A stretch of DNA of 64,000 bases from Campylobacter hominis ATCC BAA-381 (GCF_000017585.1 NC_009714.1:1644663-1708662), one strand, 5' to 3'; counted from the stretch's first letter, positions 17,806 through 27,645 are shown. A program made the numbers and translations. Notes: generated by a model not told the origin, from the sequence alone.

Positions 17806-19134
17806 CTATTTAAAAACTCGCGCAAAAATGTTGTCTACATTTTTTGTGTAGTAGTCATAATCGAAACACGCTTTTATTTCAGCTTCGCTTAAATATTTTT
17901 TCAAATCCACGTCGTTTAGCAAATTTTGTAAAAATAAACTATGACATTTTTCGTCTATCGCCTCTTTTCCATCTTGCAAATCGCCCCAAACTTTCATAGC
18001 ATTTCGTTGTACGATTTTATAAGCGTCTTCACGAGAAATTCCTTTTTTAGGAAGTTCCAAAAGTATCCTTTGAGAAAACACAAGCCCACCGGTAAGATTC
18101 AAATTTTTCATCATATTTTCAGGATAAACAAGCAGTTTTTCAATAAGTCCTGCAAGTCTATTTAGCATAAAATCAGCCGTTATAAACATATCCGGTAAAA
18201 TAAATCTTTCAGCCGAGCTATGACTTATATCTCTTTCATGCCAAAGTGCGACATTTTCAAGTGCAGGTGCAACAAAGCTTCGCAAAATACGACATAGTCC
18301 TGTTACATTTTCACCAAGTACAGGATTTCTTTTATGCGGCATAGCGGAACTTCCCTTTTGTCCCGGGCTAAAAAATTCTTCAGCTTCGTAAATTTCAGTG
18401 CGTTGAAAACTTCTTAAATTTACAGCAATTTTTTCACAACTTGCCGCCAAAATCGCTATCGCGCTTACAACTTGCGCGTAACGATCTCTTTGGATAATTT
18501 GATTTGAAACAGGAGCTGGAGTAAGATTTAAAATTTCGCAAGTAATTTCTTCAAATTCAAGCGGAGCGTGGGCAAAATTTCCCATTGCACCTGAAATTTT
18601 ACCTGTTGAAATTATATTTTTGGCGTGATTTATAAGCTCTAAAGAGTGTGAAATTTCATCATACCAAACGGCCAAAACCAAACCGAAAGTTATAGGTTCT
18701 CCGTGAATTCCATGGCTTCTGCCGACCATAAGCGTTTTTTTATGCTCCATAGCACGAGTTTTTATCGCTTCCATTAGGCGCGTGATATCTTTTATTATAA
18801 TTTCAAGACTGTCTCTCATTTGAAGTGCTGTCGCCGTATCAATGCAATCGCTGGAAGTCATTCCGTAATGTAAAAATCTACTTTCATCGCCCAAATTTTC
18901 GCTTACGTTTGTAAGAAAAGCTATAACATCGTGCTTTGTGGTCTTTTCTATCTCATCAACTCGCGCTGTATCGAATTTGGCATTTTTGACAATTTTTTCG
19001 CAATCATCGTCATTTATAAAACCAAGCCTATTCCACGCTTTTACAGCAGCAAGTTCAACTTTTAGCCAAGCGGCGTATTTTGCTGTTTGCGTCCATTTGT
19101 CACTCATCTCTTTTCTTGCGTATCGTTCTACCAT
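17806..19134 (-). CDS. purB: Adenylosuccinate lyase
   Basis: 442-aa fumarase/aspartase-superfamily enzyme that splits adenylosuccinate to AMP and SAICAR to AICAR in purine synthesis. The signature GSSAMPHKRNP (near residue 262) carries the catalytic serine loop; GMTSSDCIDTATALQ and GRSHGIHGEP carry the histidine sites. Length is normal. It is transcribed divergently from the pseudouridine synthase at 19203, with 68 bp between them, and a GATAAAAT-type box on the minus strand near 19171. Confidence 0.97.
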   Translation of the reverse strand: MVERYARKEMSDKWTQTAKYAAWLKVELAAVKAWNRLGFINDDDCEKIVKNAKFDTARVDEIEKTTKHDVIAFLTNVSENLGDESRFLHYGMTSSDCIDTATALQMRDSLEIIIKDITRLMEAIKTRAMEHKKTLMVGRSHGIHGEPITFGLVLAVWYDEISHSLELINHAKNIISTGKISGAMGNFAHAPLEFEEITCEILNLTPAPVSNQIIQRDRYAQVVSAIAILAASCEKIAVNLRSFQRTEIYEAEEFFSPGQKGSSAMPHKRNPVLGENVTGLCRILRSFVAPALENVALWHERDISHSSAERFILPDMFITADFMLNRLAGLIEKLLVYPENMMKNLNLTGGLVFSQRILLELPKKGISREDAYKIVQRNAMKVWGDLQDGKEAIDEKCHSLFLQNLLNDVDLKKYLSEAEIKACFDYDYYTKNVDNIFARVFK

Positions 19135-19202
19135 TTTTTACCTTTTTTTAATGAAATTTTATATAAATTTAGGGAATTATTTTATCGAAAAGTGAGTTAA
19201 TT

Positions 19203-20117
19203 TTGCCTTATATTAAAAAATTTTTATGTCGTGCCGACGGCAAGCGCGCCTTTGAAATTCTAATAAATTGCGGATTTTGTATGAAAGATTCACAGCGCTT
19301 AATCGACAAAAAACGAATTTTTTGCGGACCGGTTTCGGTAGACACTAAAAATGAAATTTTAAACGGCGAAATTTTTATGATTGATTATGAATGTATGTCG
19401 CGCGGAATCTATCCTATTTTTGAAAATGACGATTTTGCTGTTTTTGATAAACCAAGCGGTATTTTATCTCATCCAAACGGCAGACATTGCGAATATTCGC
19501 TTTGTGATGAAATTTGGACGCTTTTTGGCAAAAATGCAAATGTGGCGCATAGGCTTGACAGAGAAACCAGTGGACTTTTAATAGCAAGTAAAAATCCGAA
19601 ATCGGCAGACGAATTAAAAAATATGTTTGAGAAAAAGACGGTGCAAAAGATATACTTTGCGCTTGTTTCAGGACGCGTTAATGAAAATTTCATTTGTAAC
19701 AAACCGATCGGCAAGGCTTATTCGGACGATGAAATCGGCATAAAAATGAGAATAAGAGATGATGGAAAACCGGCTATTACGGAATTTTATCCTTTAAAAT
19801 TTTATGAAAATATAGGCGAAAGCGGTGCAACTATTATAAAAGCAATTCCTAAAACAGGGCGTCAGCACCAAATTCGTTTGCATTTGTTTCATATGAAACA
19901 TAAAATTTTCGGCGATCCGCTTTATGGACTTGAAACATATACCGCAGAAGCAATTATGGATAAAAAATTAAGTATTTTTGACAGAGTGAAATTTAGCGGT
20001 GCAACTAGGCTTTGTCTGCACGCAGCTGAAATTTCATTTGAATTTAAAGGTGAAAATTTTCACATAAAAAGCAAAATTGATTTTGAAAAAGAATTTTTAA
20101 ATGCTACAAAAATTTAA
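19203..20117 (+). CDS. RluA-family RNA pseudouridine synthase
   Basis: 304 aa, from a TTG start. An N-terminal S4-like RNA-binding part (LCRADGKRAFEILINCGFC, DSQRLIDKKRIFCG) precedes the catalytic domain, with the RluA active-site motif AHRLDRETSGLLIASK (catalytic aspartate) and the PKTGRQHQIRLHLF motif. It converts specific uridines in rRNA or tRNA to pseudouridine; the target cannot be told from sequence. Divergent from purB. No ATG lies near a better ribosome site. Confidence 0.9.
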   Translation: MPYIKKFLCRADGKRAFEILINCGFCMKDSQRLIDKKRIFCGPVSVDTKNEILNGEIFMIDYECMSRGIYPIFENDDFAVFDKPSGILSHPNGRHCEYSLCDEIWTLFGKNANVAHRLDRETSGLLIASKNPKSADELKNMFEKKTVQKIYFALVSGRVNENFICNKPIGKAYSDDEIGIKMRIRDDGKPAITEFYPLKFYENIGESGATIIKAIPKTGRQHQIRLHLFHMKHKIFGDPLYGLETYTAEAIMDKKLSIFDRVKFSGATRLCLHAAEISFEFKGENFHIKSKIDFEKEFLNATKI

Positions 20118-20500
20118 AATTTTATTTCGAATTTTAAATGAATTTTTCCGCTAATCTAATTTTTAAAAACAAAAACCGTTTATTTTTTTAACGTTTTATG
20201 CTAACTTATAATCTTAAAAAGCAGTGCGGTCAAAACTGATTACAGATATCAAAGAATAACAAAGAAACGCTTGAATTATGAAATTTATCAATTTTTTTAT
20301 GCTATTAAAAATACAGGTAGTGTATTATGAGAGCAGATTATTTTTGATAAACTATATCGGTGTCATTGATGTTGTTACTGTACCGAAAATAAACTTGAAA
20401 AAAAACTAATAAAAAATGTTTAAGTTTATGTAACTTTAATTCAAATTTTAAATATAAAAAAGGCAATATTGAGTTAAAATTTATGAGATTTTAACTACTG
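20118..20500. other. Gene-free stretch after the pseudouridine synthase
   Basis: AT-rich DNA with frequent stops in all frames. I see no gene, RNA or convincing repeat here; it may be decayed coding sequence. Confidence 0.5.
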
Positions 20501-20521
20501 GGCGATGTCAAAAACATCGCC
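20501..20521 (+). terminator. Hairpin GGCGATGT-CAAAA-ACATCGCC
   Basis: Perfect 8-bp GC-containing stem, 20501-20508 with 20514-20521, 5-nt loop, followed by TTTATTT on the plus strand. It abuts the stop of the minus-strand fragment at 20523, so it may serve both directions. Confidence 0.6.
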
Positions 20522-20522
20522 T

Positions 20523-20810
20523 TTATTTATATTCTTTATAATTAAGCCTACTTTTATAATTTGTAAGCTTGCAGTATTTTTTCATATACTTATCTTTAAG
20601 CTGTTTTTGACCGTTAATGCTATATTCTAAAGCAGCTACAAAACATGCCTTCGAATAGCCATATTCACAACCAAAATTTCTATATTTTTCAGCTTCTTTT
20701 TTATTATTAAAAAATTTATTAAATTGATTGCCAGAATTTTTCATATATAAAAGATGCTAAATAACAATAAAGTGTATTGTTTGCACCATAATTTTTTATA
20801 CAAAATTATC
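20523..20810 (-). pseudogene. Fragment of a Sel1-repeat (cysteine-rich) protein
   Basis: An ATG at 20744 opens 73 codons containing a Sel1-like unit (FGCEYGYSKACFVAALEYS, then NGQKQLKDKYMKKYCKL), with the paired-cysteine spacing of Campylobacter/Helicobacter Sel1 proteins. Upstream, in another frame (about 20740-20810), NYGANNTLYCYLASFIYE looks like part of a preceding repeat. A frameshift therefore separates two pieces and the secretion signal is missing. Probably a dead remnant of a larger secreted protein; the 73-aa piece could still be translated. Confidence 0.5.
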
Positions 20811-21126
20811 TATTAATTTCCATATCTCTATGTAAAACTTTTTCCAACTCACGTTTATTTTTATTCCTTAATAATATGCAATCTAATTTATAAATATATA
20901 TTTTTAGCGCGCTGTATTATCAAAATTTTATAACTTCAATAAAAACTGCTTTTAATGTTTAGCCTACACACTTTAAAATATAGCAAGTTTTATTTTGATA
21001 AATTATGTAATTTTATGTCTAAATTTTTATTTTAAAAATTTTAATTATAATTTACAAATTTTATATAATTTAAAACACGTAATTTTTAATGAATTGTCGC
21101 AGTAGATTATTTTTTGATTTTTAGCT
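20811..21126. other. Gene-free AT-rich stretch
   Basis: Very AT-rich with stops in all frames; nothing supported as a feature. Confidence 0.5.
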
Positions 21127-21261
21127 ATGACTGCTAATGATATTTGTATGTTTGAATTTTATGGCAGCAAACAAACAACTTTATTTGCAAAACTTATTTG
21201 GCTGACCTACTGTATATTTGCAACAATTTACTATTTATTACATTTCAAATCAAATAAGTAA
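21127..21261 (+). CDS. Possible small membrane peptide
   Basis: 44 codons from ATG to TAA: MTANDICMFEFYGSKQ, then a likely membrane helix around LFAKLIWLTYCIFATIYYLLHF. Codon use looks plausible but there is no good ribosome-binding site, and the flanks are decayed DNA. It may be a remnant. Confidence 0.25.
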   Translation: MTANDICMFEFYGSKQTTLFAKLIWLTYCIFATIYYLLHFKSNK

Positions 21262-21324
21262 AATAAATCCTATTTTGCAAAGTTTTCAAAAACCGTAAAT
21301 TTTATAACCTGCACTTCGCTTAAT

Positions 21325-21426
21325 TTATGATTTTTTATCATGTAATACGACATAAATTATCCCTACAAAACCACAAATTACGACTGCCGAAACAAAAACC
21401 AATTCAACAATATCAAGCGTTGTCAT
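21325..21426 (-). CDS. Small hydrophobic protein downstream of rlmN
   Basis: 33 codons ([19 protein letters not shown], then [14 protein letters not shown]): one transmembrane helix with a short basic tail. The ATG lies inside the last codons of rlmN, giving a translational-coupling overlap of 14 nt. From memory, Campylobacter jejuni also has a small hydrophobic protein gene directly after its rlmN homologue (Cj1713/Cj1714), which supports a real conserved gene. Function unknown. Confidence 0.65.
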   Translation of the reverse strand: MTTLDIVELVFVSAVVICGFVGIIYVVLHDKKS

Positions 21427-22489
21427 TTTTTTCCTTTAAATTTTTTTCTCTTAATTGCCCGCAAGCTGCAGATATATCAAGTCCTTTGCTTTGGCGAATC
21501 GTGCAAGTAATGCCGTGAACCGATAGATAATCTTGAAATTTTATCATATTTTCTTCACTTGGACGGTGAAATTTACTTCCAATATGCGGATTGAAATAGA
21601 TAAGATTTACTTTGGCTTTTATACCGTTTAATAACCTTACAAGCGTTTTAGCGTCATTTATACTATCATTTACACCATCCATCACAAGGTATTCAAACAT
21701 TACACGTTTGCGTAAATCAATTGGAAATTCCCTAACAGCTTGCATAATAGAAGCGATGTTATAGGCACGATTTATCGGCATTAACTTTTCGCGCAATTCG
21801 TCATTGACTGCATGAAGTGAAATAGCTAATAGCACGCCAAGATTCATTTCGCCAAGTTTTTTTATTTGACTTGAAAGTCCACTTGTACTTATAGTTTGAC
21901 GACGTGGCGAAATTGCCAGCCCTTCATTTTGAATTAAAATTTTAATCGCTTTTGCAACATTTTCAAGATTATTTAAAGGCTCTCCCATCCCCATATAAAC
22001 AACATTTATTCGTCTTTCATACGGGATTTTGTTTATTTTTTTTATTAAACGTATTTGTTCTACTATCTCCCCTGCACTCAAATTTCGCACAAATCCGCCT
22101 TTTGCTGTCAAACAAAATGCGCAACCTATTTTACAGCCTACTTGCGAACTTACGCAAATAGTATATCTCTTGTGACGTAAAATTTCTCCATTTTCATCCG
22201 TAATTTCATCTTTCATCGGCAAAAGCACACTTTCTATCGTTTTGCCGTCTTTTAATTCAAAAAGATACTTTTTACTTCCGTCCACGCTTTGCTCGCATTT
22301 TGATACGTTTAAGCCGCCTATATAAAATTCATTTGCCAAATCTTCACGCATTTGCAGCGGCAAATTTTTCATTTGCAAAAAATCATCTACATTTTTGTGA
22401 TATATCCACTCATAGATTTGTTTAGCACGAAATTTCGGTTTTAGCAGTTCGCCTAGTTCGTCAAGCGAAAAATCAAGTAAATTTTTCAA
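21413..22489 (-). CDS. rlmN: 23S rRNA A2503 / tRNA A37 C2-methyltransferase
   Basis: 358-aa radical-SAM enzyme that methylates carbon 2 of adenosine 2503 in 23S rRNA and of A37 in some tRNAs. It has the CxxxCxxC iron-sulfur motif (CKIGCAFC), GMGEPLNN, the SAM-binding region TISTSGL and the C-terminal catalytic cysteine in ISAACGQL. Normal length. The start overlaps the preceding gene by 4 nt, so it belongs to the hisF operon on the minus strand. Confidence 0.97.
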   Translation of the reverse strand: MKNLLDFSLDELGELLKPKFRAKQIYEWIYHKNVDDFLQMKNLPLQMREDLANEFYIGGLNVSKCEQSVDGSKKYLFELKDGKTIESVLLPMKDEITDENGEILRHKRYTICVSSQVGCKIGCAFCLTAKGGFVRNLSAGEIVEQIRLIKKINKIPYERRINVVYMGMGEPLNNLENVAKAIKILIQNEGLAISPRRQTISTSGLSSQIKKLGEMNLGVLLAISLHAVNDELREKLMPINRAYNIASIMQAVREFPIDLRKRVMFEYLVMDGVNDSINDAKTLVRLLNGIKAKVNLIYFNPHIGSKFHRPSEENMIKFQDYLSVHGITCTIRQSKGLDISAACGQLREKNLKEKNDNA

Positions 22490-23013
22490 ATCAAACCCTT
22501 TGATTTCAGATGTTTTGTAAGCAGAATTTTTGCCTCTTTATAATTTTTTTCATAGTAATTATGCGCATTTTCATCACAAAAATTTGTAGAAACGAAAATT
22601 CCATAAGCAGGAATTTTAAAAGTATTTGCAACTTTTAGTATAGAGAAAAACTCCATATTTTCCATAAAAAATCCACGTTCATAAAATTTAAACGCCGAAT
22701 TTTTATCCGTAGTAATAAAATTTGAACTGTTAACTTTGTATGTTTCATATGAAACATTGCCTGAAATTTCACAATTCAAAGGTGTATAAGAAAAGCTTAA
22801 AAGTGCTGAAATTTCATAATTAGCAGCATACGAACTCTCATAAACTTTTAAAATTTCACCCTTTTTATAAAGTCCGGCAGTGCCTATAAAAATTAAATTT
22901 CTAACCTTATTTTGCTCTAAAATTTGTGTTAAATTTATTGCAGTTTCGATTAGCCCAACGCCAACCGGTTTAGCAAAACTAAAAATTTCATTTTTTCCTG
23001 CGCTTATAATCAT
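22486..23013 (-). CDS. Nucleoside phosphorylase-like hypothetical protein
   Basis: 175 aa. Segments [16 protein letters not shown] and [17 protein letters not shown] resemble the phosphorylase/nucleosidase superfamily (UDP, MTAN, PNP), and [13 protein letters not shown] is like the purine-site ME region. It is shorter than active family members (about 230 aa), so catalytic ability is uncertain. It sits between hisF and rlmN with 4-nt overlaps on both sides; a similar gene sits next to rlmN in C. jejuni, as I recall. Confidence 0.7.
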   Translation of the reverse strand: MIISAGKNEIFSFAKPVGVGLIETAINLTQILEQNKVRNLIFIGTAGLYKKGEILKVYESSYAANYEISALLSFSYTPLNCEISGNVSYETYKVNSSNFITTDKNSAFKFYERGFFMENMEFFSILKVANTFKIPAYGIFVSTNFCDENAHNYYEKNYKEAKILLTKHLKSKGLI

Positions 23014-23768
23014 AATCTGACCTCAATATTTTGCGTGCGCAGATATCTTTTCAGATCATCTATTTTAATCTCGCCAAAGTGAAAAATTGAAGCCGCAAGC
23101 GCCGCATCAGCTCCTGCTAAAAAAGTATCACGAATGTGCTCCATACACCCTGCTCCACCACTTGCAATAACAGGAATCCCTAAAGATTTTGAAACTTTGC
23201 CTGTCAAATAGTTGTCAAAGCCGCTTTTTGTGCCATCTCTGTCCATAGAAGTCAGAAGAATTTCACCACAACCTCTATTTTCAACCTCTTTAGACCAAGA
23301 AAAAACATCAATTTTCGTATCGACTCTACCGCCATTTATAAAAACATGGTAGCCTTGATCCGTTTTTTTAGCATCAATTGCTACAACTATACATTGTGAA
23401 CCGAATTTTTTAGCCGCCTCATCTATAAAATTCGGATTTTTTATTGCGGCTGAGTTTATACTGACTTTATCGCAACCGGCTTCCAATAATCTCGAAATAT
23501 CGTCTATTTTTCTAATTCCGCCACCAACAGTCAAAGGTATAAAAAGTTCGCTTGCGACATTTCGCACAACCTCAACTATCGTGTCGCGATTTTCAAAACT
23601 TGCCGTAATATCCAAAAAACAGAGTTCGTCCGCGCCGCTATCATTATAAATTTTAGCGACTTCCACCGGATCTCCAGCGTCTATCAGATTTACAAAATTT
23701 ACACCCTTGACAACTCTGCCATTATTTACATCAAGGCAAGGAATTATTCTTTTTGCAAAATTATTCAC
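23010..23768 (-). CDS. hisF: Imidazole glycerol phosphate synthase cyclase subunit
   Basis: 252-aa TIM-barrel cyclase that joins PRFAR and ammonia from HisH to form imidazole glycerol phosphate and AICAR in histidine synthesis. The family start [18 protein letters not shown] (catalytic Asp in CLDV), FLDITAS, LTVGGGI and the second catalytic Asp in TSMDRDG are all visible. The start is GTG with AAAGGA upstream. The rest of the his pathway is outside the window. First gene of the minus operon hisF, nucleoside phosphorylase-like, rlmN, small protein. Confidence 0.96.
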   Translation of the reverse strand: MNNFAKRIIPCLDVNNGRVVKGVNFVNLIDAGDPVEVAKIYNDSGADELCFLDITASFENRDTIVEVVRNVASELFIPLTVGGGIRKIDDISRLLEAGCDKVSINSAAIKNPNFIDEAAKKFGSQCIVVAIDAKKTDQGYHVFINGGRVDTKIDVFSWSKEVENRGCGEILLTSMDRDGTKSGFDNYLTGKVSKSLGIPVIASGGAGCMEHIRDTFLAGADAALAASIFHFGEIKIDDLKRYLRTQNIEVRL

Positions 23769-23788
23769 ACATTTTCCTTTTTTTGCCT

Positions 23789-23839
23789 ATTTTAACCAAA
23801 ATTTACTTAATCAATCTATAAGAAAAATTTGGTTAAAAT
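23789..23839. promoter_or_regulatory. Divergent hisF/ksgA promoter pair
   Basis: The same element, TTTGGTTAAAAT, occurs once per strand: minus at 23789-23800 (facing hisF) and plus at 23828-23839 (facing ksgA). Each ends in a TAAAAT-like -10 hexamer. The plus copy ends 6 nt before the ksgA ATG, so ksgA mRNA may be leaderless. Confidence 0.5.
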
Positions 23840-23845
23840 CAAAAG

Positions 23846-24655
23846 ATGTATATAGCGAAAAAGAAATTTGGACAAAATTTTTTAAAAGATAAAAATGCTT
23901 TGAATAAAATCATCGAATCGATTCCCGAAAATGCTGAAAATATCGTAGAAATCGGGGCTGGCTTAGGTGATTTAACTTATGAACTTCTTAGAAAATTCAA
24001 AGTTAAAAGTTATGAAATAGATAAAGATTTGATAGAATTTCTAAAATCAAAATTTGCATGCGAGCTTGAAAACAGAAAATTTGAACTGGTTTTTGGAGAT
24101 GCGTTGAAATTTTGGAAAAACGGGCTTTGTAATAAAAACTATTTTTTGGTAGCAAATTTGCCCTATTATGTCGCCACAAATATGATTTTAAAGGCGATTG
24201 ATGATGAACTTTGTGATGGCTTTGTAGCTATGGTGCAAAAAGAAGTAGCCGAAAAATTTTGTGCTGAAAGCGGCGATAGCGAGTTTGGCGGAATTTCCGT
24301 TTTGGCTGATATTTTTGGAAAATGCGAGTTTTTGTTTTCCGTGCCTGCAGACAGTTTTGAACCTGCTCCAAAAGTTGTTTCGGCAGTCATAAGACTAAAA
24401 AAAACGCGGAAAATAGATGATATTTTTGAAAATAGCGTCCAATATGAAAATTTCAAAAATTTTCTAAAAATTTGTTTTTCATCACCAAGAAAAACAATAA
24501 TGAAAAATCTATCGACAAAATTCGACAAAGAAATTTTACAATCTATCTTTGAAAAACTTGATTTAACTACAAATTTAAGGGCTCATGAGTTAAACTTTAC
24601 CTTATTTTTTAAAATTTTTAAAAATTTAAGGATAAGAGATGAACGAAATAAATGA
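23846..24655 (+). CDS. ksgA: 16S rRNA dimethyladenosine transferase
   Basis: 269-aa SAM-dependent enzyme that dimethylates A1518 and A1519 (E. coli numbering) of 16S rRNA during small-subunit maturation. It opens with KKKFGQNFLKD, has the SAM loop EIGAGLGDLTYEL, the catalytic NLPYYVAT motif and the substrate-loop region VPADSFEPAPKV. No strong ribosome site precedes the ATG, which fits a leaderless message. Its end overlaps the rnj start by 17 nt, coupling the two. Confidence 0.96.
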   Translation: MYIAKKKFGQNFLKDKNALNKIIESIPENAENIVEIGAGLGDLTYELLRKFKVKSYEIDKDLIEFLKSKFACELENRKFELVFGDALKFWKNGLCNKNYFLVANLPYYVATNMILKAIDDELCDGFVAMVQKEVAEKFCAESGDSEFGGISVLADIFGKCEFLFSVPADSFEPAPKVVSAVIRLKKTRKIDDIFENSVQYENFKNFLKICFSSPRKTIMKNLSTKFDKEILQSIFEKLDLTTNLRAHELNFTLFFKIFKNLRIRDERNK

Positions 24656-26672
24656 AAATGGTGAAGTAAGATTAAAAAAACAAAATCGCCATAAAAGACA
24701 TAGAGAAAATCTTAAAAAATCTCAAAACGAACAAAATATAGAAGTTTCGAGCGATAAAAAATCTCAAAAAAAGCCGCACAAAAAGCCGCAAAATAGAGCT
24801 TCTAAAAGCGATATGCAAAATGATTTAGGTATAAAAGAGCAAAATCAAGCGCAAATCAATCAAAATCAGTCAAAAAAAAGACATAAAAAAAATAAAAATA
24901 TCCCGAAAAGCCTGATTGGCGATGAACCATGGCAAGAGGCGACTAAAAAGGCGATTGAAGCAAATCGCGCAATACAGGAAAAAAGACTCTATCCACTAAA
25001 AAATGCAAATCGAAGCGATTCTAAAATTAGAATCACACCGCTTGGCGGACTAGGCGAAATCGGTTCAAATATGACTGTTTTCGAGACGGAAAATTCAGCA
25101 ATCATAGTAGATGTCGGAATGAGCTTTCCAAATGAAAATATGCTGGGCGTGGATCTTGTGATACCTGATTTTAGTTATGTAAGAAAGATAAAAGAGAAAA
25201 TCAAAGCTATTTTTATAACACACGCACATGAAGATCATATCGGCGCACTACCATATTTTTTCAAGGAATTTAACTATCCGATTTACGCTACACCGCTTAC
25301 TTTAGGCATGATTTCAAACAAATTCGAAGAACATGAACTAAAAGCCGAAAGAAATTTTTTTAGACCGATTCAAAAACGTAAAATTTATCAAGCAGGTGAT
25401 TTTGGTGTTGAGTTTATCCATATAACGCACTCGATTATCGATTCATCTGCTTTAGCCATAACTACAAAAGCCGGTACCATTATCCACACGGGCGATTTTA
25501 AAATCGATCACACGCCGATTGACGGTTATCCTACAGATTTGCACCGCTTGGCATATTACGGTGAAAAAGGCGTTTTACTTTTGATGAGCGATAGCACAAA
25601 CTCACACAGAGAAGGTATTACAAAATCAGAAATTTCAGTCGGCAAGACTTTTGATTCTATTTTTTCACAAAGTAAAGGTCGCGTGATAATGAGTACTTTC
25701 AGTTCAAATTTGCACCGTGTATATCAAGCTATCGAAAGAGCTGTAAAATTCGGGCGCAAAGTATGTGTAATCGGCAGAAGCATGGAAAGAAACCTATTTA
25801 CCGCAATGGAACTTGGCTATATACAAATAGATAAAAAAATTTTTATAGATGCCGATCAAGTTTCAAAATTTCCGGATAATGAAATTTTAATCATTACTAC
25901 AGGAAGTCAGGGCGAAACAATGAGTGCGCTTTACAGAATGGCAACCGATGAACACAAATATGTAAAAATAAAACCCGGCGATCAGATCATAATATCAGCA
26001 AAAGCGATTCCTGGAAACGAATCAAGCGTATCAACGGTACTAAATTACTTGTTAAAATCTGGCGCAAGCGTGGCATATCAGGATTTTAGCGAAATTCATG
26101 TCTCAGGTCACGCATCAATCGAAGATCAAAAACTTATGCTGCGCCTGATAAAACCGAAATTTTTCTTACCGGTTCATGGCGAATATAATCACATAGTAAA
26201 ACACAAAGAAACAGCAATGAGCTGTGGAATTGAAGAACGAAACATATATCTTATGAACGACGGCGATCAGGTAGAAATTTGCGAAAAATACCTAAAACGC
26301 GTAAAAACGGTAAAAACCGGCAAGGTTTTCATAGACAATCAAGTAAATAAACAAATTTCAGATGATATCGTAAAACATCGCCAAAATTTAGCCGATGCGG
26401 GAATGGTCGTAATTATCGCACAAATTGATAAAAATGCAAAATTACTAACACAAGCAAGAGTTGTTAGCTACGGTCTTGTCAGTGATAAACAAAATCAGAT
26501 ATTCGCCAAAGATGTAGAAGATGTAATAGTTCAATTTTTGGCTAACATAAAAGATGAAATTTTAGTTGATCACTGGACTTTGGAAACAAAAATCCGTCAA
26601 GCCGTGAGAAAACACATTTTTAGAAAACTGAAAAAATATCCGACAATTGTGCCTGTAATATATTTGATGTAA
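24639..26672 (+). CDS. rnj: Ribonuclease J
   Basis: 677-aa metallo-beta-lactamase/beta-CASP nuclease that matures and degrades RNA (5'-3' exo and endo activity). Residues 1-110 form a basic, lysine/asparagine-rich extension typical of epsilonproteobacterial RNase J (compare Helicobacter). The zinc motif HAHEDHIGALPYF is near residue 200; GDFKIDH, SDSTNS and GEYNHIVKHKE are further family motifs. The extension probably binds RNA or a helicase partner. Overlaps ksgA and is followed after 12 nt by the HARE-domain gene. Confidence 0.96.
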   Translation: MNEINENGEVRLKKQNRHKRHRENLKKSQNEQNIEVSSDKKSQKKPHKKPQNRASKSDMQNDLGIKEQNQAQINQNQSKKRHKKNKNIPKSLIGDEPWQEATKKAIEANRAIQEKRLYPLKNANRSDSKIRITPLGGLGEIGSNMTVFETENSAIIVDVGMSFPNENMLGVDLVIPDFSYVRKIKEKIKAIFITHAHEDHIGALPYFFKEFNYPIYATPLTLGMISNKFEEHELKAERNFFRPIQKRKIYQAGDFGVEFIHITHSIIDSSALAITTKAGTIIHTGDFKIDHTPIDGYPTDLHRLAYYGEKGVLLLMSDSTNSHREGITKSEISVGKTFDSIFSQSKGRVIMSTFSSNLHRVYQAIERAVKFGRKVCVIGRSMERNLFTAMELGYIQIDKKIFIDADQVSKFPDNEILIITTGSQGETMSALYRMATDEHKYVKIKPGDQIIISAKAIPGNESSVSTVLNYLLKSGASVAYQDFSEIHVSGHASIEDQKLMLRLIKPKFFLPVHGEYNHIVKHKETAMSCGIEERNIYLMNDGDQVEICEKYLKRVKTVKTGKVFIDNQVNKQISDDIVKHRQNLADAGMVVIIAQIDKNAKLLTQARVVSYGLVSDKQNQIFAKDVEDVIVQFLANIKDEILVDHWTLETKIRQAVRKHIFRKLKKYPTIVPVIYLM

Positions 26673-26684
26673 AAAGGTATCAGA

Positions 26685-27644
26685 ATGAATAAAGCTACAG
26701 AAATTGCAAAGGAAATTTTAGAAAAAGAACAAAGGCCGTTAAATCCAAGTCAAATGTATAAAATAGCCGAAAATTTAGGGCTTACAGAAGAGCTGAATTT
26801 CAAAGGTAAAACACCATGGGCTACTTTTGGCGCATATATTTATATGGATTTAAAAAATAACCCCGATACTATTTTTGAAAAAGTGCAGGAAAAACCGATT
26901 TTGATAATGTTAAAAGATCAACATTTTAATATTAGCGCAAAAATACAGGCTTCAAAAAATAGTAAACCTTCAAATAATGATTCACAAACTATTAAATTTA
27001 AAGAAAGAGATTTGCACCCAATTCTTGCATATTTTATAAACTTAAATCCGAATTTTAATGCCTTGCCTAAGACAATTTATCACGAAATTAGCCAAAAAAA
27101 TAGCAAAGGTCTTGATAAATGGTTGTATCCTGACATGGTCGGTGTAAGTTTTGAGAAATTTAACAGTGACGAGACATATAAATTTTTGGAAAAATTTCAA
27201 AATATCCCTGTAAAATTTTATTCTTTTGAAATAAAAAAAGAAATAAATGTTAGTAATTTTAGAGAATATTATTTTCAGGCTGTTAGCAACTCAAGTTGGG
27301 CAAATGAGGGATATTTAGTTGCTTTGGATATTGACGAAAGTGATGAAGAACTGACAATGCTAATGACAAAAACGGCTCTCAGTTTTGGCATAGGGGTTTT
27401 GAGTTTGGATAGTGAAAATATAGATCAAAGCAAAATCATAGCCCCTGCAAAATTTAAAGAGCTTTTGGACTTTAGTCTCATCGATGAGCTTTCGCAAAAA
27501 AATAAAAATTTTCAAAATTTTATAAAAACAGTAAATGAGTATGATATCAAAAATGAAATAAGATACAAAGGCGAATTTGATAAAATTTTGAACAGCGAAG
27601 AAATAAAACAATATATGTTAGAGAAAAACATAAAAAGGACTTAA
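26685..27644 (+). CDS. HARE-HTH domain protein with PD-(D/E)XK-like C-terminal domain
   Basis: 319 aa, COG2958/HrgA-like. Residues 1-75 form a HARE helix-turn-helix domain (KATEIAKEILEKEQRPLNP, TPWATFGAYIYMDL), found in restriction enzymes, RNA polymerase delta and chromatin proteins. A low-complexity linker follows (90-110). The C-terminal domain has D150 in YPDMVGV and E182-x-K184 in YSFEIKKE, the spacing of a PD-(D/E)XK nuclease core, then SNSSWANEGYLVAL. A DNA- or RNA-related nuclease or regulator is inferred. It sits within the rnj-kdsD run with gaps of 12 nt and 1 nt. No methyltransferase is nearby. Confidence 0.75.
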   Translation: MNKATEIAKEILEKEQRPLNPSQMYKIAENLGLTEELNFKGKTPWATFGAYIYMDLKNNPDTIFEKVQEKPILIMLKDQHFNISAKIQASKNSKPSNNDSQTIKFKERDLHPILAYFINLNPNFNALPKTIYHEISQKNSKGLDKWLYPDMVGVSFEKFNSDETYKFLEKFQNIPVKFYSFEIKKEINVSNFREYYFQAVSNSSWANEGYLVALDIDESDEELTMLMTKTALSFGIGVLSLDSENIDQSKIIAPAKFKELLDFSLIDELSQKNKNFQNFIKTVNEYDIKNEIRYKGEFDKILNSEEIKQYMLEKNIKRT

Positions 27645-27645
27645 A

